This document shows, in pieces, positions 50,526 through 61,690 of a DNA stretch of 64,000 nt (positions are counted from its first letter, which is position 1; the number at the start of each line of letters is the position of its first letter). A program made the position numbers and the translations under genes. Under the pieces are notes generated by a model, which saw nothing but the letters and a program-made list of their open reading frames with translations, ran no database searches and had not been told where the DNA came from. Source of the stretch: Brachionus manjavacas. Taxonomy: Eukaryota > Rotifera > Eurotatoria > Ploima > Brachionidae. Location of the stretch: the NCBI GenBank assembly GCA_019054805.1, contig JAHQIY010000002.1, forward strand, positions 434,001 to 498,000, read 5' to 3'.

Positions 50526-51154
50526 AATTTTTTGTACGGGCTGACGGGTGATCTCATACTCACCCGTACATGATCAAGTTTTTGGCCATGATCATTAAAT
50601 TTTGAGGAGAAAAAATTAGTCCAAATAATAAAAGGGGATAAACAGGTCTGCAGAGACTAAATTTTCGATTTACATTCGAGTAATAAAATTTAAAAATTTA
50701 AATATTGAGCTTTTTAACTTAAAAATTTTAAGTAGATCATTTATTGTTGGATACAAAGCTGACTTGTGTGAAATGTTTAGTTGGATGTGAACAATTTTCA
50801 AAAAGACTAAAAATTTAATTCAGTATAAATTAAAAAATTAAACTAATTTTTGAAGTAATTTCAAATAAAATTGACTCAATATTGCAATATGAACGTAAAA
50901 TTAAAGCAAGCTGCATTATTATTTAACACAAAATTTTTATATAATCATACACTTTAAAATATACGTCTTGAATTTTTAAAAAGTGCTAAAAGGGCACAAA
51001 ATTTCATTTTTTGTTCAACCAGAATGAAACTCATCTTTTTTATTGAGAACAATTTTAAAATTTAAAAACAATTAACAAAAAACAACAAGACAACATAGCC
51101 TAGCAATGATTTTGTAAATTGAATATTTCATCCGCCCGATCGAAACCCATTCAA
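50526..51154. other. Intergenic DNA upstream of SMG7
   Basis: A small imperfect hairpin (TGTACGGG ... CCCGTACA) at about 50533-50570 may be the scar of the deleted transposon end. No coding sequence seen. Confidence 0.5.
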
Positions 51155-53385
51155 ATGAGCAATTTAATTGACAAACGGAGCCCAGAGCTCGACGATCCGC
51201 TGGAGACCAAAGTTCCCAAGCATGCACTCGATGTCCAGGCCTTGTTTAACAAAATCGAGTCCATTAAGAGCACGGTGTCGCTGACAAATGCCGACAGGTC
51301 CGAGTTTTGGGTACAGCGCCAAAATCTGCTTGATCTTTACCAGCAAATAATTCTAAAGTATTTATTTTTTTCTCAAATAAAATTTAAAATTTTCTATTTT
51401 CTTTTTTCTTCAGCGATCTGGAGTTCACCATTGACAAAAGACTGGAGCAGGAACTCTGGAATTTGGTCTTCAAAAACCAAATAAACTACTTTCAGACGCA
51501 AATAAAAGAGAGTTCTTCCAAGACCAAGATTTCGAGTGCTCACAAAAAACTCGAGGTCCAGGCTAATTTGTCTTTTTTCCTCGAGGCAGCCAGAGGTTTT
51601 TACACAAAGTTGCTTGACGATTTGGCCCAAAAGTATGCTCTTAACGAAAAAAGAAAAGACAACAGCTGCATAAATGTTTCATTTTACCAGCGATTTCCGT
51701 CTTTATTTGACCAAATGAGCCTGGACCCAGCAGGGACCATGGAGCCCACCAGGGAAAAACAAATTCTCTATCTTTGCCAGCACACGCTGACCCATCTGGG
51801 CGACATAGCCCGCTACGCCTTTCAGTTCCAAGAGGCCAAAAACTACTACTTACACGCCATCAAACTAGTTCCTTACCTGGGCCACCCGTACAACCAGCTC
51901 GGCATCTTGTTCGAGACCTCTCGCACCAACCAACTATCGGCTGTGTTCTACTACATCCGCAGCATTGCCACTCGGTGCACATTTCCGCTAGCCTCGACCA
52001 ATTTGGAAAATTTTTTCCACAAAATAATCGACACTCAAATGTCCAGATACCAGTCTCAATTGTCACAAAAAGACTTGCTGAATCTTTTCTTGCAAATAAA
52101 TGCCATCATTCACTCGCTGGAAACGGGCAAAAATTCCAAATCCCTCAACAGCAATTGCGTTAGATTGAAAAATTTTTTCGACTTGTTCAAAACTTTGTTT
52201 GTTAATTTCACGAGCTCGCCAGGTTTCGAAAAACTCGACTGGTCACAGCTATGTCAAATAGTGTCCATTGTGATGTTTCACATGAGCCAGAGTGCCACCG
52301 CTTTGGTTCAATCAGACGCCAAAATGAAAGAAAACTTTGAGTTTGCGGCCAAAACAGCCCTTGATTTATTCCTTTTTTTTCTAAACCAGTTCATTTTGAT
52401 CTATTCAAAAAGTGACTCTTTAAAAAACTTGGTCTTGCCAAGCATCTACTTGTGCACAAATTTTCTCAGCAGCTTTAAGAATGGACAACTGGTAAAACAA
52501 AATTTGCTATTCTCATACAACGAAAATGCATCGGCTAATTTTGAGACATTGTTGAATTTTTTAAACAACCTCAATGCGGAAATTTCCAACCGCGACTTGA
52601 GAGAAAGTGCCGATTATCCGCTTTGTGAGGACCGAATGTTGGACGGCTTTGTTCCATTCAGAGAAGCGCATGTGCATCTCAATTTCAAAAAGTATATGTC
52701 CAACAGTCAGTTGATGTCCGAGGACGAGGAAAAAGTTCTCAGAAAATTCCGCATAATTTCCTTGTTTGAAAATTTGGCCGAATCGGCCGACTGCTATTTG
52801 AAGGCAAGTGGTGGCGCGGTCAAATTCTCCAGCAAGGAAAATTGTCCATTTAAAGAGAGTAGAAGAGAGAGTAAGCCAGAGCAGCCGAGGAGAAGACGTC
52901 AAAATGTGGCATTGTCTTCGATGACTGCAGAAATGGACAAGAAAACTCCAGTCCAAGAAAATTTATTTGCTAGCCGTGTGGTCAATAATGCCTTTCCGAG
53001 TTTTTCATCGCCTTCAGGAGCCAGCAGACAGAATGCAGGTGCTGATTTTTTTCCAAGCGCGTTCTCGCGCCAATTTGCGCCTCAAAATAGAATGCCAGTC
53101 AATAACGGCTTTCCGAGTTTTTTGCCAAACGAAAACTCGAGCAATCCTAGTTTGAGAAATTTTCCCATTCAGCAAGAGTTCTCTGCTGACTTGGAATCTA
53201 AGGCCATGAATAATGAGGCGAATCTGTCCAATTTTTTGATTCAACAGTTGATGAATAATACCCGAAATGAGACAATTGGTAATCCGATGGGGCAAAATTT
53301 TAATATGGTTAACTACATGCAAAATTCGATGCCAGATTTTAGCAATTCCATTTGGTCGTATCCGAAGGCTCCAGAGGAAAAATAA
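51155..53385 (+). CDS. SMG7: SMG7-like nonsense-mediated decay factor, two exons, 724 aa
   Basis: SMG7 binds phosphorylated UPF1 through a 14-3-3-like domain and recruits mRNA decay enzymes in the cytoplasm. Exons 51155-51357 and 51414-53385; phase 2 junction, 725 codons. The N-terminal EST1-type 14-3-3-like/TPR domain is clear: WVQRQNLLDLYQQ, DLEFTIDKRLEQELWNLVFK, LEVQANLSFFLEAARGFYT, then HLGDIARYAFQFQEAKNYY and LGHPYNQLGILFETS. The latter parts form the TPR helices whose family members carry HLGDIARY and PYNQLAI. The middle is helical and less conserved, but DGFVPFREAHVHLNF matches the family block near LQGFLALRPSFRNLDF. The C-terminal 200 residues are Asn/Ser/Pro/Phe-rich and disordered with repeated NAFPSF/NGFPSF motifs, as in SMG7 tails. 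The open frame extends upstream of the ATG at 51155 without another ATG. Shorter than human (about 1,090-1,140) owing to the tail. Confidence 0.9.
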
Positions 53386-54059
53386 ATTCACAGAGATTTG
53401 GATTTGGGCTCAGTTTGTGGACCGGGACATTCAAGACTTCATCCCTAACAGTGTTTTTTTCTACTTGATTATAGTGAAAAATAATTAATTATTCAAATAA
53501 AGAAATCAGAACTAAAATTTTTGTTTTGTGTTAGAATTAAAAGTCGGCATAAACCCTGACCTTGAATTTTTGTTAAAAAGCTGGTCAAAGCATTCATTAA
53601 AATTTATAAAATAAACTTTTTAAAAACTCAATGTAATGTATGTAGAAATTTCATTAAGAATAAAGTTGATCTTATCTTGTGTTTTGATTTAAATAAAACT
53701 TTTATTAAATTAATGGAATAAAGAAGCATAAACATCAATAGCAGAAAGAATAGTATTATTTTAGAATTCTTTTTGAAATGAAAGTGAAATGAAAGTTATA
53801 AAATTAAAACAAATAAAAATGAAGGAATTTTAATAGATTTAATTTTCAATAAATTTCAAGTCTAATGATTTAAAAAAAAATCAAAATTTAATTTTAAAAT
53901 TTTAAAATAATTATAAATTGATAACGAAATAGAGGAAAAAAGAGAAAAAATTTTCAATTTCATTAAAAATGATGATGAACCAGAATTGATATTTCCAAGG
54001 TCAAAATGATGAATAGTATGGTATGAAATTATTTTTGGTAAAATTTTAAGCCAATTTCA
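53386..54059. other. SMG7 3' UTR and intergenic DNA
   Basis: AATAAA signals occur near 53498. No gene or repeat recognised in the remainder. Confidence 0.5.
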
Positions 54060-54230
54060 TTTCAATGATTAAATCGTCATATAGAAAAAATCTTGTGATA
54101 TAAAATTAAAAGGGGGTCCTGGGCAGATCTATGGTTTAGGGATTCGGGTATGTTGTGGATTAGAGAACTATTAGTTGAAATTAAAATTAATAATTAATCT
54201 TTGATTTAATTGTCCATTTAACGATTTTAC
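54060..54230. repeat. Dispersed GC-rich-core repeat, copy 3
   Basis: The core at 54111-54152 (GGTCCTGGGCAGATC, then GGTTTAGGGATTCGGG) is the complement of the cores at 763-801 and 31492-31532. Flanking sequence matches 905-1100 in the same orientation (ATGATTAAATSGTCATATA before it, GATYAGAGAACTWTTAG after it), so the unit is at least 170 bp. Confidence 0.6.
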
Positions 54231-54883
54231 TTATTTTCTAAGAAACCTAAAATTTTTATTAAATTTTTAGTTTCTTCTTTTGATTAAAGAAAATTAGCTT
54301 TAATTATTATTAGTTTTGTCAAATTCAGTACTAAAGAACAGAACAACGTGTAAAAAGATTAAATAATTTTTTTCTTAAAAGTTTAAAATTAGTTCTGCAG
54401 CATTCTAATTTGCATGAAATGAAAAAGTCTGCTAATGGTGTGCAAAATCTCTGCAAATTTAGCAGACCTTGATATTTGATAAAGCTTTGAATGTTGCACT
54501 ATGTCGCATTTACAGAACTAAGTTTAGACCTTTAGAAAAAAAATGATTCAAGTTTTTTACATTTTTTTCTGTTCTTTTGATTTTTTTGAACTGAATTTCA
54601 AAAAACCTAAGAATTTTCAATCATTTTTTTTATCAAATCTAGAACTTTTCGGTTTAATAAAAATCTAGTTTTAAATTTTTAAAATCAGTGAAAAAATTTA
54701 AATAATCAAATAGGACAACAGAAATTTTTAATTAATTAAGTAAGAAGTAAAAAAAATTGATAGTAGTTTATGTGCATAACAATTTATTGGGTCTAAAAAT
54801 TTTTTTTAATTTTAATAAAATCAAATGCATGCTTTGACCAAAAAAATCTTCCATTAACTTATCAATGATTTTTTCCCAGTAAA

Positions 54884-57161
54884 ATGCAACAAATAGCCGG
54901 GACGCAAATTTGCTTAACACCATCAACTTCATTTCTTAATCGGGCCTTGATTAAGCAAAAACTAAGTACACTTTTACAAACTTTGAGTCAATACAGCCAA
55001 AATCTTGCTTTAAACGATGACAAATCAGTCGAATCGCTTAAGCATGATCTTACCAAGCAGCTAGAGACTCTTGAAAAAGACGCTCGAAGCCTTAACGAAG
55101 CAACCATTCAATCCATGATGAAACAACTGGCCGACCAGGTTAAAAAATTTGACTCGGACCATCACAAGTTTGTCATCGACCCGGTCCTAAAACCAGTCTT
55201 AGAGCCAAGTTTTTTCGAGAATCGTCACGGCTTCAAATACGCCGACTTAATAAACTGTCAATTCGGCACCCAAACACTTCTCAAGAGAGAAAAAAATCTC
55301 TACCACAACCAAACTAGAGGCTTTAAGACAAAAAGACGGTCCACTCAAGAAGACCAAGACGATGGCCTGTTTAGCTGGCGCGGCTTTTCAAAAAACTCCG
55401 AAGACCCGTTCAAATCTTTGAATAATCTTTTATCCCAGCCGATTTTCAAATCGGCCGAAACCAAAAAATCAACTTCCCTAGGCTCAATTTTTAATGACAA
55501 AAAATCGGATGATTTAAACAAGTTAAAATTAGGCAACAATGAATTAGATAATAAAATAAAATCAGCTTTTATTGAGGGATTTTTGTACAAACAGACCAAA
55601 GATGAAAAAACATCCCAGCGTCGCTCCAACACTCTCTCCCTAATCCGATTCATAACTTTCATCGTGATAATCTTTATTCTTTACAATTCAATAAGCATAA
55701 GCACAGTATCGAACGGAAATGGCCGTAATTCGGCCGGAAATGGCATCAACATCCGTGCACTCACGGGTAATGTCAATTTTGAAATTAACCCTGAGACCGT
55801 GTCCATTCGCTTTGAGGATGTGAAGGGTTTACCTGAGGCCAAAAAAGAGCTCACAGACATAGTTGACTTTCTAAAAGATCCGGAAAGATACACCAAACTG
55901 GGAGCTAGATTGCCCAAAGGAATTTTGTTGGTTGGACCACCGGGCTGCGGCAAAACGTTGCTGGCCAAATCGGTCGCTGGTGAAGCCGGAGTTCCTTTTT
56001 TTCAGGCAAGTGGCAGTGACTTTGATGAAATGTTTGTTGGTACAGGGTCCAAGAGAGTTAGACAATTGTTCGCTGCTGCACGCGCCAAAGCACCTTGTGT
56101 TATTTTTATTGATGAAATCGACTCGGTAGGCTCTACCAGAACTAATAGTATGATTCACCCACATGCTAACCAAACCATAAATCAGCTGCTGGCCGAAATG
56201 GACGGCTTTCAGAAGAATGAAGGAGTAATAGTGCTGGGCGCGACTAATAGACGCGACACACTGGACAATGCTTTGCTCAGACCGGGACGCTTTGATGTGG
56301 AGGTCAGGATAGACAAGCCGGACTTCAAGGCAAGGAAAGAGATTTTGGAATTTTATTTGGAAAAAGTGGCCAAAGACCGAAATGTCGATGTGGAATTTTT
56401 GGCCAGACAACTAGCTGGTTTTGGTGGATCTTCCATTGAGAACATAGTAAACCAAGCAGCGCTGAGAGCTGCGGTGACTTCAAGCCACACAGTCGCCATG
56501 GAACATCTCGAATGGGCTTTGGACAGAACATTGCTCGGCTATGGAAAATCTAGACTCGCTGATGAAGAGTGTAATAAAAACACTGCCTATCACGAGGCTG
56601 GACATGTCCTGGTCGCTTATTTCACCAAAGACTCGGACCCCTTGCACAAAGTCACCATTTTGCCAAGATGTAAAATTTTTCACTTTTTTAAGCAATTTTT
56701 TACAATGTTTCATTTAGCTCAATCGTTGGGTCATACAGCTTTTGTACCTGAAAACGATGGCTATTCGATGACACGGTCACAATTGCTGGCCAAAATGGAT
56801 GTGTCAATGGGAGGTCGTGTTGCTGAAGAGCTGGTCTTCGGCCATGATAAAGTTACCACTGGAGCCATGTCCGATTTCAAGTCTGCCACCAGTATTGCTA
56901 CCCAAATGGTCAGAATGCTTGGCATGAGTGAAAAAATTGGCCCTAGGGTTTTTGACGATGAAAAAGTCGAATCTGAGCTCTTCAACTCAGGAGTTGTTGG
57001 ATCAAGAGATAAAGAAAATACTAAATGAATCATACGACCGAGCCAAAAATATACTAAAAAATCATCCTGTTGAGTTGAAGCTTATTGCCGACGCCCTGAT
57101 GATCTACGAGACGCTAGATGTTGACCAAATTAAGAACCTTATAGAAAAACATAAATTGTAA
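54884..57161 (+). CDS. YME1L1: YME1L-type mitochondrial i-AAA protease, two exons, one frame break
   Basis: ATP-dependent zinc metalloprotease (AAA plus M41 peptidase) of the mitochondrial inner membrane facing the intermembrane space; degrades unassembled or regulatory proteins such as OPA1 forms. Exons 54884-56669 and 56718-57161. A long N-terminal region with a likely targeting sequence comes first, one membrane helix at about residues 252-272 (IRFITFIVIIFILY), then Walker A GPPGCGKT (351-358), Walker B VIFIDEID, the second region of homology GATNRRDTLDNALLRPGRFD, and zinc site HEAGH (570-574). The third ligand is the Asp in TTGAMSDF. The single transmembrane helix and domain order fit i-AAA, not m-AAA (two helices). 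At an A run, 56961-56965, the reading frame slips by one base; the conserved C-terminus (QEIKKILNESYDRAKNILK, then YETLDVDQIK) continues in the next frame to the stop at 57161. The run seems one A too long: assembly error, recent mutation or frameshifting. Confidence 0.92.
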
Positions 57162-57539
57162 AATGACGCCGTATATTGTTAGTTAAGTCATGATAATAAA
57201 AAATAAAAATATTTTATTTTTTTCTTTTTAAATAAATTAATTGAATTTTGAAATTGTATTTAAATTTTTATTTTGAATTTTTTTAAATCATTCAGATGAA
57301 TTCAACTAGCCAAAAAGGATAAGGAAAAATTAAATTTTTTTATTAAAAGCTAAATAAAGTATGTTGGTTTTATCAAAATTTAACCATCTAATGATTGTTT
57401 CTTAAAATTTATGAATTTAATTTGATTTTTATTTTTTTGATTATTCTCCCTTTAGAAATTGCTCCACCACTGATTGAAATTAATAATAAAATATTTAATA
57501 TTCAAGGATGTGTATACTTTCATGTTGTATTTTTTTGAC
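57162..57539. other. Intergenic DNA
   Basis: YME1L 3' UTR followed by AT-rich DNA; may contain more decayed MULE sequence from the minus-strand copy but none that I can read. Confidence 0.4.
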
Positions 57540-58168
57540 TACGTTTAATTGGACGTGATATAATTGACGAAAGAGAATTTTCCATCAACATACCAATTCA
57601 AATTGGACTTTATTAATTTTTAATTTTCTGTGCCAAACATAATAATTCGATTTGGATCGCCGTTTCCAGAATCAAAGATATTAAATTTTTGCTTATTACA
57701 TGTAAACGTGAACTCTTCAGGCAATATCAGATCTTGTCTTTTTTCTGGCTTTGGATAGTGCGAATAAGGTTTTTTTTTTGATAACATACGCTGTCTTAAG
57801 GCGTCATAATTTGGTAAAATTACTTGTGCTTCAATGGATAAAGTTCTTTGTGCGTTTTGAATAGTACTTTTTGCTGTACTTGTATTTGTACTTTTTAGAT
57901 CTTTTATTGCTTTACGAACTTCTATTTTTGCTGGTTGAGCAGGATGTTCATGCCAAACATTACCCTCTGTAATTGGCGGGTACAAACCAATTGTATAAAT
58001 TCGATCTTTACAGTCTGGTTGAGTGTTACATCTCCAACTATGTTTATTGGTAGTTTTCGCCACATAATCTAGTTTGTGTTCGAAATTACGATAAATTAGT
58101 AAATTTCCGACACATTGTGATCCACATAAATCTAATTTTTCAAAGCAATTAGACAATTCTTCGTCCAT
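57540..58168 (-). pseudogene. MULE transposase N-terminus with FLYWCH zinc finger (left arm copy)
   Basis: Starts at the ATG at 58168 and is open for 182 codons to 57620. Residues 20-80 form a FLYWCH-type zinc finger: NLLIYRNFEHKLDYV, then HSWRCNTQPDC and WHEHP (Cys-Cys-His-His). The segment YSHYPKPEKRQDLILPEEFT, then FNIFDSGNGDPNRIIMFGTE is the standard block that precedes the MULE catalytic domain. A stop follows, then in a shifted frame NWYVDGKFSF at about 57570, which contains the first catalytic aspartate of the Mutator DDE domain. The rest is lost. A nearly identical inverted copy runs off the right edge of the window. Confidence 0.8.
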
Positions 58169-59650
58169 TATTCAATCAACTTTTTTATTTTTAATTATTT
58201 TCGCCGAGTCAAGTCAAGTTAAGTCAAGTGAAGTCGAATTTTATGTCAAGTTTTTAGTTAAATTAATAGACGTCGAGGTTTTATGGTGTCTATTTATTTT
58301 TTAGTCAAAATTAACTCGTAAATTACATCTAGTAAAATTAATGGTCGTCGAATTTATTAGCGTCGAATAAACCTACTACCAATATTTAATTAGTAATTTT
58401 TATTTTTAATTCAAAAAGAGTCCACCTTCCATTTTTTATTAATACTTAGAAAATGGTATTGTTGCGGCTCAACAATCCGCCGACAAAATAACTAGGGATC
58501 GTTAATCAAAACTTGTACCACTAATCCAAGAATCCAATCACTCCACATCAATTAAGACCAGCTTGGGGCTAAAAAACAATGCAATCCATAAATGGATGCT
58601 AGCACATCCAAGAAAAATTCCTCCTTTCCTCCTTGCCAATATCCCTAGGAACCCAAACTCCATGAATCTTCGACTTGGAAATAGCAGAATGAGACATAGC
58701 AATAAAGGTTTTTGTTGTTGGAAAATTGTTTACTTTGAATCTAAAATAAACAACTGAGACCAGCAAAGATTTAAATTCTTAAAAAATAAATAATGATATA
58801 AATTTTTTTATTTAAGTTATTATCAGAGAAAATGCTATTTTTAAAGCTTCTTCAAATTAAAAAAAAAAAAACAATTCTATTTCACTAAAAAGTTTAATTT
58901 CAAATAGAAAAAATCTTAGAGTATTAACTTATAATTATTTTTTATTTGAAACTGAAAAAAAAATTTTAAACATCGCACTTTTTGAATTTAAACTTTGGAT
59001 ACATTTTTTAATTCAAACACAAAATATTAAACTTTATTTATTCATAATTAAGAAAAATTTTTTATTCATCAATATCTTTAGGACAAAATTTTCTTTACTT
59101 AAATAGTGCATATTAGCGATTTTAATCAATGTAGAGGGAAAGATTTATCAAACAGAAATTAATGATTAGATGCAAATGAAAAGTTGAGGAGTTGAATAAT
59201 AATTTGGATAAGAGCTTAAATGATCCAATTTTGTTTCATGTTCCCGTAAGACCTATCCTTGTTTAGTGTTCAACTGCTCTTAAATTTAACTTAAAAATTA
59301 GATCTAAGGAGGCTAATCCAACAGAAATGTTTAAGTCCCATTTATTTTTTTTTTATCTTTTAAGAGAATCCAATAAACCTTTTAGCATCGTATTTTTTGT
59401 TATTATTATATCGGATATCTAGTGCTTCGAAAAGACTTACCGAAATGTGTTTGAACGCCATCGAAGCTGACTTAGATAGCTTTTTACAGGATTTGTACTA
59501 ATTAAAAATTAATTAATCTCTTCAGCAAACTTACTAAAAATACAACTTATTAAAATCATGGGCAAATTATTTAAACAAATTTAAAAGTTATTTTGATTTT
59601 TATAAGAAAAAATTCTTTCATTTTAAGTACAAGTTAAAAAAAATATATTT
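57640..59650. repeat. Left arm of a giant inverted repeat
   Basis: This arm is nearly identical to the reverse complement of about 62030-64000. Mirror coordinates sum to about 121,640 near the outer end and 121,645 near 59,500, so only a few indel bases separate the arms over 1.9 kb. The arm carries the MULE transposase N-terminus, a short AAGTC-type tandem at 58203-58232, the CXC-like fragment and AT-rich DNA. Beyond 59650 a further 110 bp pairs, much more diverged, with 61540-61690. Confidence 0.92.
58520..58757 (+). pseudogene. CXC/CRC-domain-like fragment (left arm copy)
   Basis: A 64-codon frame without an ATG start (58563-58757, ending at a TGA) contains RNPNSMNLRLG, then RMRHSNKGFCCWK. 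This resembles the linker and second-repeat start of tesmin/TSO1/LIN54-type CXC (CRC) DNA-binding domains, where RNPxAFxPK(I/L)G is followed by RRHSKGCNCKKSGC. The cysteine positions that should continue are lost after CCWK. It may be a captured host fragment or a transposon-encoded CXC module. The match is a recognised pattern, not a database result. Confidence 0.4.
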
Positions 59651-59761
59651 AGTATCATTATAATTTTAAAACAATGAAGATAAATTCAAGATTTACAATT
59701 TTGTGTTTTTTATCGAATTTTTATATTTGATTAAAAATCTTTGTTAATTAAAATATTATTA

Positions 59762-59872
59762 TCTTTTATGTTCTGTTTTTGGACACATTTTCAACGCCTA
59801 GCGAATTCATGCCAAGCAAAACATCTGATCCATCTCTTCGTGTTTATTCAGGTGAAAAAATCCTTTTTCAGC
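59762..59872 (+). repeat. 110-bp direct repeat, copy 1
   Basis: The unit TGTTCTGTTTTTGGACACAT through GTTTATTCAGGTGAAAAAAT overlaps the start of the broken CR-like gene. It recurs at 61020-61112 and 61325-61430 in the same orientation. Confidence 0.8.
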
Positions 59873-60653
59873 CTATTTATTTGCTCCCTAATTGGGACGT
59901 ATTTGCAAAATCAGCCCAAAATATTAGCGAAACAATACTTTTTGATTATAACAGCAATTTTGGTCGCGTACTCTGGGGATCTTGGATCTATACTAGAAAC
60001 AGTTCACATGAAAAATTTAAGACTATTGGTTATTCAGAACTTTATACCGCAACAGCAGGCAAATTAATCGTTGGTGAAAATTTAGATAAAATTTAAAGTG
60101 TTACCGATTGCTTATCTATTTTGAGTTCAAGAATTGGAAAAATTAAACCAAAATTGATTACTAAATGTCAAGAGTAAGAGACCAAAATTTGGCTGTGTGC
60201 ACATTTGTTGATTCAAATACAAGTCGTCTTGAAATCGATTACCCATCAGAGCCGATTTTAGCTGAAGCTTCAGCTTATTTAAGGCATAAATCAAACAATT
60301 TAAATCTTTTTTTAAAAAAATTAAGATTAACAATTGAATCTTCACTCATTTCCCGAAGAGAAAATGGAGAAATTATCGGCAAAATAATTATAATTATTGC
60401 CAAAGATAAAGCTCCCAATTCATGTCAGTTATACCATCCAATAATGTATCATAACTTAAGTAAAGTTCGTGAATTTGTTCAAGGTTTATATGCAAAGTGT
60501 AATGAAAGTCATGGAAATACCGAAAATGAATTGGAATGTAAATCTGAGACAATTAAAATAATAAATCTGCGAATAGTAAATTATACAGAATTACTAAATA
60601 GGTGGTTGTTTAAGAATGAATCATCTTTAGGGACAGCGATTCAATCCATTTAG
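59779..60653 (+). pseudogene. Broken gene resembling Crinkler/RHS-type (CR) NTPase C-terminal region
   Basis: Two open segments, 59779-60096 (105 codons) and 60165-60653 (162 codons), seem to be parts of one former protein; an in-frame stop at 60094-60096 and a frame change near 60165 separate them. The first has FGRVLWGSWIYTR and IGYSELYTATAGKL. The second has LAVCTFVDSN, then YPSEPILAEASAYLRH, then GEIIGKIIIIIAKD. The order (WGS block, helix with KL, YPSEPxLAEAsA, GExxxxxLLxxA) resembles the helical region after the P-loop NTPase in CR-type (Crinkler/RHS-like) proteins of fungi and some animals, many of them transposon-linked. This rests on remembered pattern only. No P-loop is visible in the window. 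If wrong, these are two unassigned ORFs. Confidence 0.4.
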
Positions 60654-60745
60654 TAGAGCAATTTCTTTTAACCAAGATTTTGGTCTTAAAAAATGGTTAA
60701 AATTCATCCAGCCATTCAGTAATTCTGTATAATTTTCACATTTTT

Positions 60746-60878
60746 TATCCAGAACTAAATTTTTGACAAAATCATTTTTTCTTGATTAAATTTGTATCAA
60801 AATAGACTTGAACCTAAGGATTTTTTTGACAAATTTAATCAAGAAAAAATGATTTTGTCAAAAATTTAGTTCTGGATA
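60746..60878. repeat. Perfect 50-bp inverted repeat (hairpin)
   Basis: Bases 60746-60795 are the exact reverse complement of 60829-60878, with a 33-nt loop. It begins about 90 bases after the broken CR-like gene, in the centre of the giant palindrome. Confidence 0.85.
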
Positions 60879-61002
60879 TAAAATGCGATGAAAAAGATAA
60901 TGTCTTTGTTTTTGACAAAGAATCTTCATTATTAGAATGATCAACAGAGATACAATTTTTTATCTTTAATTTAGGTATTTTGAGAAGTTTAATAATTTAA
61001 TT

Positions 61003-61430
61003 AAAGAAAAATATTTTTGTTCTGTTTTTGGACACATTTTCAACGATTACTGAATTCATGCCAAGCAAAACATCTGATCCATCTCTTCGTGTTTATTCAG
61101 GTGAAAAAATAGTTTTTAACTAACCCTCACCCTAACCCTAATCCTTATTACATAAATAAAAAAAAAGGAATTAAATAAAAATAATTACTTTTATAAAAAA
61201 AGTAGCCAAATAATTTGCAAAAGGAAGAAACTATTTGCTGTTTGTTTTATTTTTTAGATACGTAATAGAATATAAATTTCTTTAATACTAGAATAAATGA
61301 AAAAACCTTAATTAAAGAAAAATATTTTTGTTCTGTTTTTGGACACATTTTCAACGCTTAGCGAATTCATGCCAAGCAAAACATCTGATCCATCTCTTCG
61401 TGTTTATTCAGGTGAAAAAATCCTTTTTCA
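61003..61430 (+). repeat. 110-bp direct repeat, copies 2 and 3
   Basis: Copies at about 61003-61112 and 61309-61430, each preceded by TTAATTAAAGAAAAATATTT. Copy 3 continues into CCTTTTTCAGCCTATTTA as in copy 1, copy 2 does not. Between them is a telomere-like CCCTAA tract at about 61120-61143. Confidence 0.8.
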
Positions 61431-61690
61431 GCCTATTTACTTTTATTTGTCGCTCTAAAGTCCCTGAAGATTTTTTTTTAAAGAACTGATTGACTAGAGG
61501 AATTCTGATTGAGTAATAAAAAGTCTTGGAAAATGCGAATTTTGATTTTTATTAGATAATAATCTTTTGATTAACATAAGATTTTTAAACAAATATAAAA
61601 ATTGGATAAAAAACAAAAAATTGTTATAAAAATATTTTCACAAATATAAAATCTTGAATTTTTCTTCATTGTTTTAAAATTATTCCAATG

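Noticed and set aside
51119-51154. Upstream extension of SMG7
   Set aside because: The frame is open but has no ATG; the first ATG at 51155 was preferred.
59762-61430. CRISPR-like repeat array
   Set aside because: Only three irregularly spaced 110-bp copies in a eukaryotic locus; they are ordinary direct repeats.
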